From positions 1-64,000 of the forward strand of contig USHW01000002.1 of assembly GCA_900554545.1 (NCBI GenBank): 64,000 nt of DNA. Reading direction: 5' to 3'. Made by a program: the position numbers and the translations under genes. Each line of letters opens with the position of its first letter. Positions within the stretch are counted from its first letter, which is position 1. The notes beneath the pieces are model-generated. The model was given only the letters and a program-made list of their open reading frames with translations, did not search any database and was not told the origin of the DNA. This document shows, in pieces, positions 42,277-50,316 of this stretch. The DNA comes from an uncultured Prevotella sp. (lineage in GTDB: Bacteria > Bacteroidota > Bacteroidia > Bacteroidales > Bacteroidaceae).

Positions 42277-42663
42277 ATGAGAGCTAATATTGAAGAATAC
42301 AAGGCGGTGGAAGAGGCCGCCATGAAGTTTGTGAAAAGCGTTGCCGAGGGCGACAGCAAGTATGCCAAGGAACTGTTTATCGACGAGGCTGTGCTCTTCG
42401 GCTACCTTGACGGCAAGCTTGAGCATGGAAGCATAGAGCAGTTTTACCGGAATGTGGATACAGTAGGTGCCGGCAGCGACTTCAAGGCACGCATTGACGT
42501 GGTGGATGTGGAAGAAACCCTTGCCGTGGTGCGTGTGCTGGAAGAGAAGTGGGGAGGCCGTATCGACTTCACAGATTACCTGCTGCTGATGAAGATGGAC
42601 GGCGAATGGAAGTGCGTAGCAAAGGCGTACAACCAAAATTCGGATACAATACAGAACGGTTGA
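42277..42663 (+). CDS. SnoaL/NTF2-like protein
   Basis: A 128-residue alpha+beta barrel protein of the NTF2-like group (YKAVEEAAMKFVKSVAEGDS; FIDEAVLFGYLDGKLEHGS; DYLLLMKMDGEWKCVAKAYN), most like the putative lumazine-binding subfamily. Function is unknown; members are often small-ligand binders or isomerases. Divergent from an HxlR regulator, as is common for redox-stress genes. Confidence 0.88.
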   Translation: MRANIEEYKAVEEAAMKFVKSVAEGDSKYAKELFIDEAVLFGYLDGKLEHGSIEQFYRNVDTVGAGSDFKARIDVVDVEETLAVVRVLEEKWGGRIDFTDYLLLMKMDGEWKCVAKAYNQNSDTIQNG

Positions 42664-42674
42664 GCGCGTCAGTA

Positions 42675-42850
42675 AGAGATTGTGCCGTGATGGAGTTATA
42701 GGGAGTTAATGGGAGTTAGACGGTCTGTCGACCGTCGGGAGTTAGCGGTCAATAGCCTGAAAATCAGCAACAAAGCATTAGTCAGTCAACTCCCGATAAC
42801 TTCTGCAAGAAGCGCATAGTTCCCTATAACTCCATCACGGCACAATCTCT
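42675..42850. repeat. perfect 30-bp inverted repeat around a repeat-rich loop
   Basis: Arms 42675-42704 and 42821-42850 are perfect complements over 30 bp (starting AGAGATTGTGCCGTGATGGA). Between them are GGGAGTTA units and their complement, and a small hairpin GACGGT/ACCGTC. It follows the SnoaL-like gene. It could end transcription, or be a short mobile or recombination remnant. Confidence 0.8.
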
Positions 42851-43015
42851 TTTGTTTGAGGGGGGGGTGTATAGCCGTCTTGTGCTTGACTCATGTTTGT
42901 TAACATGCTTAATGTTTGTGCTGTTATCAGTAAAATGGGTACAAAATTCGGTGGTTCGTTTATGCGCCGTCAGGTTTTTATGTGCTAACTTTGCATCGTG
43001 TAAAAACAAAAGGTT

Positions 43016-43552
43016 ATGAAAACAATCAAGACTTTATTGGCATTAATCGCATCAATAGCAATGTGTACTAACATCAGCGCATGCCGTCCTGACGGCCAGA
43101 AGAAGGCCGACGGAGAGGTGGAAGGCAAGGGAAAGACGCTTGTGGCTTACTTCTCGGCTACGGGCACAACGGCCAAGGCGGCGCAGAAGATTGCCGCAGA
43201 GACCGGTGGAGAACTGTTTGAGATTGTCCCGGAGCAGCTGTACACCGCAGCAGACCTGGACTGGCGCAACGAGCAGTCGCGCAGTTCGGTGGAGATGAAC
43301 GACCCCAAGAGCCGTCCGGCAATGAAGGGCAAGAAGGCTGACATCGGCAGTTACGACGTTGTCTACATAGGTTATCCAATCTGGTGGGGCGTGGCTCCCC
43401 ACATCATCAACACCTTCATTGAGAGCCACGACCTGAAGGGCAAGCGCGTAGTGCCGTTTGCAACGTCGGGCGGCAGCGGCATTGAGCGCAGCGTGGAGGA
43501 GCTGAAAGCCGCTTACCCGGACATCAACTGGGAAGACGGAAAACTGTATTGA
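43016..43552 (+). CDS. exported flavodoxin (lipoprotein)
   Basis: A 178-residue protein with a signal peptide and a lipobox (NISAC, Cys about 23), followed by a flavodoxin fold: FMN phosphate loop YFSATGTTAKAAQ, VYIGYPIWWGVAPHIINTFI and the FATSGGSGIERSVEELK loop. Exported flavodoxins of this kind are common in Bacteroidales; the physiological partner is unknown. A box TAACTTTG lies upstream near 42986. Confidence 0.9.
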   Translation: MKTIKTLLALIASIAMCTNISACRPDGQKKADGEVEGKGKTLVAYFSATGTTAKAAQKIAAETGGELFEIVPEQLYTAADLDWRNEQSRSSVEMNDPKSRPAMKGKKADIGSYDVVYIGYPIWWGVAPHIINTFIESHDLKGKRVVPFATSGGSGIERSVEELKAAYPDINWEDGKLY

Positions 43553-43554
43553 GT

Positions 43555-43710
43555 TAAGTGGACGAGGAACAAGGGACGAGCAGACAAGTAGATGAAGGGA
43601 CACGTTGGCAAGATTTTGTTTTATAAATGTAGTCAAATTTTCTTACCGTTTGTCTGCTCGTCCCTTGTCAACTTGTCACTTGGCTGCTTGTTGACTCGTC
43701 AACTTGTCTG
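43555..43710. repeat. YTYGTnnn octamer inverted repeat, reaching into the next gene
   Basis: ACAAGGGACGAGCAGACAA (about 43570-43588) is repeated as its complement TTGTCTGCTCGTCCCTTGT (about 43650-43669). The octamer series goes on as CTTGTCAA, CTTGTCAC, CTTGGCTG, CTTGTTGA, CTCGTCAA into 43710, so it encodes the last residues of the MGMT-like gene. Confidence 0.75.
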
Positions 43711-44035
43711 CTAAAAACGAGTGTTTTTCCATGTCAACGCATCCGTTCCGTTTGAACGTCACTCCTTCGGCCTTAAGCAGTTCCGTTTGTTCGGGCCAGC
43801 AAGGGGCGGTGCGCCCTTGGCTGTTGACTACGCGGTGGCAGGGCAGGTTGAGTTCGGCCGCCGCTCCGCGGAGCACGTGTCCAACAAGGCGTGAGTGGTT
43901 GGGATGGCCTGTCAGCCAGGCTATTTGGCCGTAAGTCAGCACCTTGCCGCGCGGTATTGACGCTACAATGGAATAAACTTCGCGTGTAAACAGGTTCTTT
44001 AATTCATAATTGGCTTTCGCCGAACTTCGTTTCAT
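43676..44035 (-). CDS. MGMT-family DNA alkyltransferase domain protein
   Basis: A 119-residue protein consisting only of the C-terminal DNA-binding/methyl-acceptor domain: EVYSIVASIPRGKVLTYGQI, the arginine-finger helix HSRLVGHVLRG and the acceptor PCHRVVNSQGR with Cys present. It lacks the N-terminal half of full-length Ogt/Ada; many relatives of this size are alkyltransferase-like, yet those usually lack the Cys. The final LADKLTSQQAAK is encoded by spacer octamers, so its natural end may have been altered. Confidence 0.85.
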   Translation of the reverse strand: MKRSSAKANYELKNLFTREVYSIVASIPRGKVLTYGQIAWLTGHPNHSRLVGHVLRGAAAELNLPCHRVVNSQGRTAPCWPEQTELLKAEGVTFKRNGCVDMEKHSFLADKLTSQQAAK

Positions 44036-44149
44036 AATTCACAATTCATAATAGCGGCATACGCCAGAGAGTGAAGGACGGAGAGCGAAGAGTGGATATG
44101 ATTTGAACACAGAACCGGATGGCAATTATGAATTAATTATAAATTGCCG

Positions 44150-45970
44150 TCAGTCTTCCGACAGGTCGGCCACCATCTTGCGGTACATGGCGTACATGTG
44201 GGTGCGCGATATGTAGCCGAGAAGATGGTTGTCGGCGTCGAGCACGGGCAGCATCGACGAGTCGGTGGCGTCAAACCGCTTCATTACCTCCTCCATTGTG
44301 TCGTTTATTGAAAGCGTTGTTTCGGGCTGCGACATCAGCTGACGCACATGGAAGTGGTGGTAAAGCTCGGTGCGGAACACTATGTGGCGCAGCTTGGTAA
44401 TGTCTATCTCGCCAAGCAGGTTGCCGGCATCGTCGAGCACAGGCAGTATGTTCTTGTGGCTCTTGCTTATGTAATGTACGAGTGAAGCAAGGTCTCGGTC
44501 GGGGCTTACGGCTGTGTAGTTCTTGTCGATTACGCTGTCGAGGCTCATCAGTGTCAGCACGGCGCGGTCGGTGTGGTGGGTTATCAGTTTGCCCTGCCGC
44601 GCCAGACGCATGCCGTAGATGCTGTGAGGCTCGAATATGATGATGGTAAGGTAAGAGCAGATGCTTACTATCATCAGCGGAATGAACATCTGGTAGCCGC
44701 CCGTTATCTCGGCTATGAGGAATATTCCCGTCAGCGGTGCGTGCATCACTCCGGCCATTACGGCAGCCATGCCGAGCAGGGCGAAGTTCTTTTCGGGCAG
44801 GTATATGCCTATCTCGTATATGTTCCAGACCCTTGCGAAGAGGAAACCGGCGAACGCACCGATGAACAGCGACGGAGCGAATGTTCCGCCGCAACCGCCT
44901 CCGCCGTTGGTGGCCGACGTGGCGAACACCTTGGTTAGCAGTACCATTGCCACGTATGGCACAAGCAGTGAGTTGTGTCCGTAGAACGGCGAGTTGTGAA
45001 GCAGTGTGCCCCAGTCGGCCTCCGTCTTTCCGCTAAGCAGAATGTTTATGCTGCCGTAGCCTTCGCCGTAGAGCGAGGGGAAGAGGAAAATGAGCGGACT
45101 TAGCACGAGCGCGCCGAGCAGGAGCTTAACTACAGGCCTGTTCTTAAGCCTTCCGAATACTCCTTCGCATGCGTTCATCGTGCGTATGAAGTAAAGGCTT
45201 ACGAAGCCTCCGAAAATACCCAGCAGGATGTTGGCCGGTATGCGTTCTACGGGCCAGGGATTGTCAAGCGAGAAAACAAATAGCGAATCGCTGCCGGTGA
45301 AGATGTATGTGAAGCATGTTGCCGTGACGCTTGAGATGAGGATTGGCAGTAGCGAGGCCATCGTAAGGTCAATCATCAGCACTTCAAGCGTGAACACTAA
45401 TCCTGCGATGGGCGCCTTGAAGATGCCCGCAATGGCCGCAGCCGCGCCGCATCCCACGAGCAGCATCAGCGTCTTGTTGTCCATCTTGAACAGCTGGCCG
45501 AGGTTGCTTCCTATGGCGGAGCCTGTAAGCACTATTGGCGCCTCTGCCCCCACGCTGCCGCCGAAGCCGATGGTAATGGCCGAGGCAATCACGCTGCTCC
45601 AGCAGTTGTGCCCCTTCAGGCGGCTTCGCTTGCTGCTTATGGCGTAGAGGATTCGCGTTATTCCGTGGCTGATTTCGTCCTTTACAATGTAGCGGACGAA
45701 CAAAGATGTGATGTAAATGCCTATGACAGGATAGATAAGGTATAGCCAGTTGAATGTGTTGGCATCGAAACGCGATGTAAGCAGGTGGGCAATTTCTTCG
45801 ATAAGCCAATGCAGTATGAATGCCGCAACGGCGGCGAACAGTCCGACAAGGAAACTTAATATAAGCGTAAACTGGCGGTCGGTAACGTATTGTTCGCGTA
45901 AGTTTATTACGCGCTGTATGAACGTTTGTCCGTCGCGCGCAATGTTTTTTTCAAAGCTTGCCTGGCTCAC
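44150..45970 (-). CDS. ClC-family chloride channel/transporter with CBS domains
   Basis: The 606-residue protein has the ClC membrane core, with filter motifs GFGGSVGAEAPIVLTGSAIG (gating Glu) and GGGGCGGTFAPSLFIGAFAG. The C-terminal 150 residues are a pair of CBS domains (VIDKNYTAVSPDRDLASLVH; TLSINDTMEEVMKRFDATDS) that usually bind adenine nucleotides. The start is GTG at 45970; an in-frame TAG just upstream forbids a longer form. It is a single gene or is followed by nothing on its strand. Confidence 0.93.
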   Translation of the reverse strand: MSQASFEKNIARDGQTFIQRVINLREQYVTDRQFTLILSFLVGLFAAVAAFILHWLIEEIAHLLTSRFDANTFNWLYLIYPVIGIYITSLFVRYIVKDEISHGITRILYAISSKRSRLKGHNCWSSVIASAITIGFGGSVGAEAPIVLTGSAIGSNLGQLFKMDNKTLMLLVGCGAAAAIAGIFKAPIAGLVFTLEVLMIDLTMASLLPILISSVTATCFTYIFTGSDSLFVFSLDNPWPVERIPANILLGIFGGFVSLYFIRTMNACEGVFGRLKNRPVVKLLLGALVLSPLIFLFPSLYGEGYGSINILLSGKTEADWGTLLHNSPFYGHNSLLVPYVAMVLLTKVFATSATNGGGGCGGTFAPSLFIGAFAGFLFARVWNIYEIGIYLPEKNFALLGMAAVMAGVMHAPLTGIFLIAEITGGYQMFIPLMIVSICSYLTIIIFEPHSIYGMRLARQGKLITHHTDRAVLTLMSLDSVIDKNYTAVSPDRDLASLVHYISKSHKNILPVLDDAGNLLGEIDITKLRHIVFRTELYHHFHVRQLMSQPETTLSINDTMEEVMKRFDATDSSMLPVLDADNHLLGYISRTHMYAMYRKMVADLSED

Positions 45971-46073
45971 TTCGGTCTATATGTTGTTATGGGTTCGTAT
46001 TGTTGGGAATGTTCAAAAAGGAGGAAAAGCCCCTACCGGCACAATAAATCAGGTTTTGTCCGGCCTTCGGGCT

Positions 46074-46643
46074 TTATTTCCTTATTATTTGCACTTGTCC
46101 GTCAGCCTTTATTTTTATTATGCTTGACGGCGTGTGCGGTTGTTTTTCTTGCCTGCGGCTGTAGCAAACGTAGTCTACGGCGTTGAGCAGTTCTTCTGAA
46201 ATGTCCTTGTAGTTTTCCGCGGCAGGTTCACCGCTGATGTTGGCGCTGGTTGAAACTATCGGTTTCTGGAAGCGGTAGCACAGTTCTTTTGAGAAAGGTT
46301 CTTGCGTTATGCGCATCGCTATGCTTCCGTCTTCGGCGACAAGGTTCGGAGCAAGATTGACGGCGTTGTCAAATATAACGGTCGTTGGCTTGTTGGCTAA
46401 TTCCATTATCTGCCATGCCACTTCGGGCGCGTTTCTTACATAACGTTGCAGCCTTACATCCGAATCAACAAGGCAGATGAGGGCTTTGGAGTCTTCTCTG
46501 TGTTTTATTTTATATACTTTTGCCACGGCTTCGGCGTTTGTCGCGTCGCAGCCGATGCCCCATACGGTATCGGTCGGGTAGAGTATGACACCGCCTTGGC
46601 GCATTACCTCGACCGCTCTCCTTATGTCTTCCTGTATGTTCAT
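46074..46643 (-). CDS. tsaC: threonylcarbamoyladenylate synthase (Sua5/YwlC/YrdC)
   Basis: Makes the threonylcarbamoyl-AMP needed for t6A at tRNA position 37. The 189-residue single YrdC domain has GGVILYPTDTVWGIGCDATN, KRE-type KIKHREDSKALICLV and PIVSTSANISGEPA. It lacks the Sua5 C-terminal domain. It is 103 bp upstream of the ClC gene on the same strand. Confidence 0.93.
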   Translation of the reverse strand: MNIQEDIRRAVEVMRQGGVILYPTDTVWGIGCDATNAEAVAKVYKIKHREDSKALICLVDSDVRLQRYVRNAPEVAWQIMELANKPTTVIFDNAVNLAPNLVAEDGSIAMRITQEPFSKELCYRFQKPIVSTSANISGEPAAENYKDISEELLNAVDYVCYSRRQEKQPHTPSSIIKIKADGQVQIIRK

Positions 46644-46762
46644 TTATTTGTCTTGTTACTAATGACAAGCGACAAGCAGAAGATAAGAATTGTCTTTGCC
46701 GCTAACGGATGGCTGTCAATCTTATCGCCTGCCTGTCGCTTGTCGTTTGTTTTATTCTGTTT

Positions 46763-47749
46763 TTATTGTTGTTCTTGTATGTCCCATCCTATGGCACTTG
46801 CGCCAAGCACTGCTGCGGAAGAGCCGTCAAGGCCGCTTACGAGGAACTGAGGCTTGTTCTTGAACAGGTTAAGCGCATGCTCTTTGTAACTTTTCTTAAT
46901 CGGTTCCATTATCAGGTCGCCGGCTTTTGTCAGTCCGCCGAAGAATATGAATGCTTCGGGAGAAGAGAACGCTGCGAAGTCCGCACACGCCTCGCCCAGC
47001 ATTTCGCCGGTGAAGTCGTAAACTTTCTTTGCCAGCTCGTCGCCCTTTCCGGCAGCTATTGACACGTCGAGAGATGTTATTTTCTCCGGTTCTGTCTCGC
47101 GTAACAATGACGGCATGTCTGTCGTTGCCAAGAGTTCACGGGCCGTGCGTGCAACACCTGTTGCCGAGCAGTATGCTTCAAGACACCCTGTACGTCCGCA
47201 TCCACATGAACGTCCGTTTTCGCGGCGCATGATTACATGGCCGAGTTCGCCTGCAAATCCGTCGCTTCCGTAAACGAGCTGTCCGTTGATTACGATGCCG
47301 GAACCGACTCCCGTGCCCAGTGTGAGCACGATAAAGTTTTTCATTCCGCGTGCTACTCCGTATGTCATTTCGCCTATTGCGGCAGCGTTGGCGTCGTTGG
47401 TTATAGCAACTGGTATTCCAAGCCTGTCGCTGAACATCTCTGCCAACGGAACGGTGCACTCATGCGCCCAAACGATGTTCGGCGCGTATTCAATCGTTCC
47501 CTTGTAATAGTTCGCATTAGGAGCACCTATGCCCATGGCCTTTATTTTATCGATGCCGCCTACTTGGTCGATGATAATCTGTAAGGCGTCGATTGAAGCG
47601 TTTACATAATCGTCGACATTGGTATAGATTTGTGTTTTTATCGCTGTCGTGACTTTGATGTCTCCACGGCTGTCTACTACGCCGAAAACGGAATTTGTAC
47701 CACCGAGGTCAAGTCCGATTACGTACGGTTTTAATGGCTGTGATATCAT
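46763..47749 (-). CDS. ROK family sugar kinase, glucokinase-like
   Basis: Start at 47749 (MISQPLKPYVIGLDLGGTNS) gives 328 residues; an upstream ATG at 47800 adds 17 residues outside the family. ATP-binding motif IGLDLGGTNSVFGVV, sugar-site ITNDANAAAIGE, and the zinc-binding motif SCGCGRTGCLEAYCS are all present. It is probably glucokinase, though N-acetylmannosamine or other hexose kinases look alike. A box TAACTTTG lies at 47853-47860. Confidence 0.9.
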   Translation of the reverse strand: MISQPLKPYVIGLDLGGTNSVFGVVDSRGDIKVTTAIKTQIYTNVDDYVNASIDALQIIIDQVGGIDKIKAMGIGAPNANYYKGTIEYAPNIVWAHECTVPLAEMFSDRLGIPVAITNDANAAAIGEMTYGVARGMKNFIVLTLGTGVGSGIVINGQLVYGSDGFAGELGHVIMRRENGRSCGCGRTGCLEAYCSATGVARTARELLATTDMPSLLRETEPEKITSLDVSIAAGKGDELAKKVYDFTGEMLGEACADFAAFSSPEAFIFFGGLTKAGDLIMEPIKKSYKEHALNLFKNKPQFLVSGLDGSSAAVLGASAIGWDIQEQQ

Positions 47750-47938
47750 GATATTGAAAAGTTTGATGTTAATTACATGCTTAAACGCCTGCAAGACCAT
47801 GCCCTGCTGCCGGGTCGCAAGTGGCGCGGAGCATCGTTTTGCCGACAGAATGCAAAGTTATCAAAAATCTCATATACGGCAAAGTTTTGTCGGCAAAATT
47901 TGTTTCTTTCGTAAAAAATTAGCAATTTTGCACACGTT

Positions 47939-48607
47939 ATGTCGTTTCAGTTTCATTTAGACATACTTGACTGGATTTTCAAGGGGATGCTTATCGGCAT
48001 CGTCGCATCGGCTCCGATGGGCCCTGTCGGGGTGCTCTGCATACAGCGTACCTTGAACAAGGGGCGTTGGTACGGATTTATCACAGGCATAGGGGCTACG
48101 GTAAGCGATTTCATTTATGCGTTGATAACGGGCTTCGGCATGAGCTTCGTTATGGACTTGATTAACAACAACCACAACCGCTTCATCTTGCAGATAACCG
48201 GTAGCATAATGCTTATGGCTTTCGGAATATACTGTTACCGTTCCGACCCTACAAAGAAAATCCATGTCAGCGGCAACAAGAAGGGCACGTTGATACACAA
48301 TGGCGTGACGGCATTTCTCGTTACGTTTTCCAATCCGCTGATAATTTTCCTCTTTATGGCGGCTTTCGCCCAGTTCGCTTTTGTCATACCGAAGCATCCG
48401 CTGCACATGTGTGTAGGCTATTTAAGCATAATTTGCGGCGCGTTGCTGTGGTGGTTCGGGCTGACATGGCTGATAGATAAGGTAAGGGGAAAGTTTGATA
48501 ACGGCAGCATCGTCATAATAAACAAAATCATAGGCAGCATTGTCATGATTTTTTCATTAATCGTGCTTATAGGCACAGTGTTCAATCTTTATACGTTTCA
48601 TTATTGA
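47939..48607 (+). CDS. LysE family exporter
   Basis: A 222-residue membrane protein with six predicted helices and the LysE/RhtB start (GMLIGIVASAPMGPVGVLCI, then QRTLNKGRWYGFITGIGATV). Family members export amino acids or related small molecules. It is divergent from the ROK kinase gene and precedes a DUF4924 gene. Confidence 0.88.
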   Translation: MSFQFHLDILDWIFKGMLIGIVASAPMGPVGVLCIQRTLNKGRWYGFITGIGATVSDFIYALITGFGMSFVMDLINNNHNRFILQITGSIMLMAFGIYCYRSDPTKKIHVSGNKKGTLIHNGVTAFLVTFSNPLIIFLFMAAFAQFAFVIPKHPLHMCVGYLSIICGALLWWFGLTWLIDKVRGKFDNGSIVIINKIIGSIVMIFSLIVLIGTVFNLYTFHY

Positions 48608-48654
48608 GCGGGAGCTAAAGTCTTGAGTTCTTAAGGGCATGCGGTGTTGCGAAA

Positions 48655-48708
48655 TCCGCAAAAGCCTTATGACCTTATAGCCTTGCACCCCGTAAACCCT
48701 ATAACAAC
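48655..48708. repeat. 8-bp periodic CCTTATAG-type spacer
   Basis: Octamers CCTTATGA, CCTTATAG, CCTTGCAC, CCCGTAAA, CCCTATAA fill the spacer before the DUF4924 start; they resemble the AACC theme of 1535-1598. Confidence 0.55.
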
Positions 48709-48709
48709 A

Positions 48710-49255
48710 ATGTTCATATCGCAGGAATTAAGGAAGAAGAGCATAGCCGAATACTTGCTTTATATGTGGCAGGTTGAAGACATCATACGCGCTTATGGCT
48801 GCAACTTGGGTCGCATACGCCGTGAGTATATCGACAAGTTCGACTATGACGACGAGCAGAAGGAGGAAATGACAGACTGGTATGGCAACCTTGTGCGGAT
48901 GATGAACCAGGAAGGATGCCGCGAGAAAGGGCATCTGCAAATCAACAAAATCGTAATGCAGCAGCTTGTAGAACTTAACGCCCAGCTGCTGCAAAGCACG
49001 AAGTTCCCGTTTTACAACAGTGAATATTATAAGGTGTTGCCGTTCATCGTGGAGCTGCGCAGGCGCGGAGCCGATAATGACGAGAATGAGATAGAGACTT
49101 GCTTCAACGCGCTTTACGGTGTGATGATGCTGCGTCTGCAGAAAAAGAAGATAAGTCCTGACACCGAGCACGCCATCAAGGAGATAAGCACTTTTGTAGG
49201 CATGCTTTCCGATTATTATCTTAAAGACAAGAAAGAACCTCTTGAGTTTGATTAA
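48710..49255 (+). CDS. DUF4924 family protein
   Basis: Start at 48710 (MFISQELRKKSIAEYLLYMW) gives 181 residues; the in-frame reading to 48644 crosses repeat sequence and is rejected. The all-helical protein (WQVEDIIRAYGCNLGRIRRE; FIVELRRRGADNDENEIETC; ALYGVMMLRLQKKKISPDTE) matches a Bacteroidetes-specific family of unknown function, often found near rmlD or prfC-type genes. Confidence 0.83.
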   Translation: MFISQELRKKSIAEYLLYMWQVEDIIRAYGCNLGRIRREYIDKFDYDDEQKEEMTDWYGNLVRMMNQEGCREKGHLQINKIVMQQLVELNAQLLQSTKFPFYNSEYYKVLPFIVELRRRGADNDENEIETCFNALYGVMMLRLQKKKISPDTEHAIKEISTFVGMLSDYYLKDKKEPLEFD

Positions 49256-49385
49256 GTATGCGGTTTTACGGTTCTACGGTCATTGGCTCTTGCGGTTGAT
49301 GCTTGTCCAAATTCTTCAACAATTCATGACTGTAGATGCACCGGCCGTAACCCCTCATAACTGTAAAACAATATAACACAAAACA
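49256..49385. repeat. 8-bp periodic GGTT/AACC inverted spacer
   Basis: GCGGTTTTACGGTTCTACGG at the left and CCGTAACCCCTCATAACTG at the right are the two complementary orientations of the octamer theme, with about 55 bp between. Confidence 0.55.
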
Positions 49386-49386
49386 G

Positions 49387-50244
49387 ATGAACATACTCGT
49401 AACGGGCTGCAACGGCCAGCTTGGCAGCGAAATCAGGCTGCTTGAGGCGGATTATCCGCAACATGTTTTCTTCAATACCGACAGGAACGAACTTGACATT
49501 ACAAACCAGTCGGCAGTAAATGAATTTGTAAATTCCAACGCTATTGACGGCATAATAAACTGTGCGGCTTATACTGCCGTTGACAAGGCGGAGGCCGAAA
49601 AGCAACTTTGTACCTCCCTTAATTCCGAAGCTCCGGCGTATCTTGCGGCGGCGGTAGAGGCGCGCGGCGGATGGATGGTTCATGTTTCCACTGATTATGT
49701 GTTCAACGGAACAAAGCACACGCCTTATGTCGAGACCGATACTCCTTGTCCTGACAGCGTTTACGGCAGCACCAAGCTTGCCGGTGAACTTGCCGTCAGC
49801 AAGTTCTGCAAGCGTGTGATGATTGTGCGCACGGCGTGGCTTTATTCTCCGTTTGGCGGAAATTTCGTCAAGACGATGATTCGTCTGGGTGAAGAGAAGC
49901 CTGAGTTGGGCGTGGTGTTCGACCAAATAGGCACGCCGACTTATGCTTACGACCTTGCCGTGGCGATAATGAAAGCCATCGACAAAGGCGTAAAGCCGGG
50001 CATATATCATTTCTCAAATGAGGGCGTGTGCAGCTGGTATGACTTCACAAAGGCCATACACCGTATAGCCGGCATCACTTCGTGCCGCGTCAAGCCGCTG
50101 CATACCTCGGAGTATCCTACGCCGGCCACACGACCGGCATACAGCGTGTTGGACAAGACGAAGATTAAAGAGACATACGGCTTGGACATTCCTTATTGGG
50201 AAGAAAGCCTTGAAAAGTGCATCAACTTATTAGCAGGCAAGTAG
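49387..50244 (+). CDS. rmlD: dTDP-4-dehydrorhamnose reductase
   Basis: Last enzyme of dTDP-L-rhamnose synthesis. The 285-residue SDR protein has the nucleotide motif MNILVTGCNGQLGSEIR, HVSTDYVFNG, the catalytic Tyr-Lys pair in DSVYGSTKLAGE, and YTAVDKAE. It is separated from rmlA, and rmlB/rmlC are not in the window. Confidence 0.95.
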   Translation: MNILVTGCNGQLGSEIRLLEADYPQHVFFNTDRNELDITNQSAVNEFVNSNAIDGIINCAAYTAVDKAEAEKQLCTSLNSEAPAYLAAAVEARGGWMVHVSTDYVFNGTKHTPYVETDTPCPDSVYGSTKLAGELAVSKFCKRVMIVRTAWLYSPFGGNFVKTMIRLGEEKPELGVVFDQIGTPTYAYDLAVAIMKAIDKGVKPGIYHFSNEGVCSWYDFTKAIHRIAGITSCRVKPLHTSEYPTPATRPAYSVLDKTKIKETYGLDIPYWEESLEKCINLLAGK

Positions 50245-50245
50245 A

Positions 50246-50305
50246 CGAGTGGCGGGCAGGCAGTGAACAAGTTGACAAACTTGTTCACTGCCTGCCTGTC
50301 AACTA
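50246..50305. repeat. 19-bp perfect hairpin built from CTTGT-type repeats
   Basis: GGCAGGCAGTGAACAAGTT (50255-50273) pairs perfectly with AACTTGTTCACTGCCTGCC (50278-50296) across a 4-nt loop, between rmlD and prfC. It may end the rmlD transcript, but no U-tract follows. Confidence 0.75.
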
Positions 50306-50316
50306 AAATATAAGCA

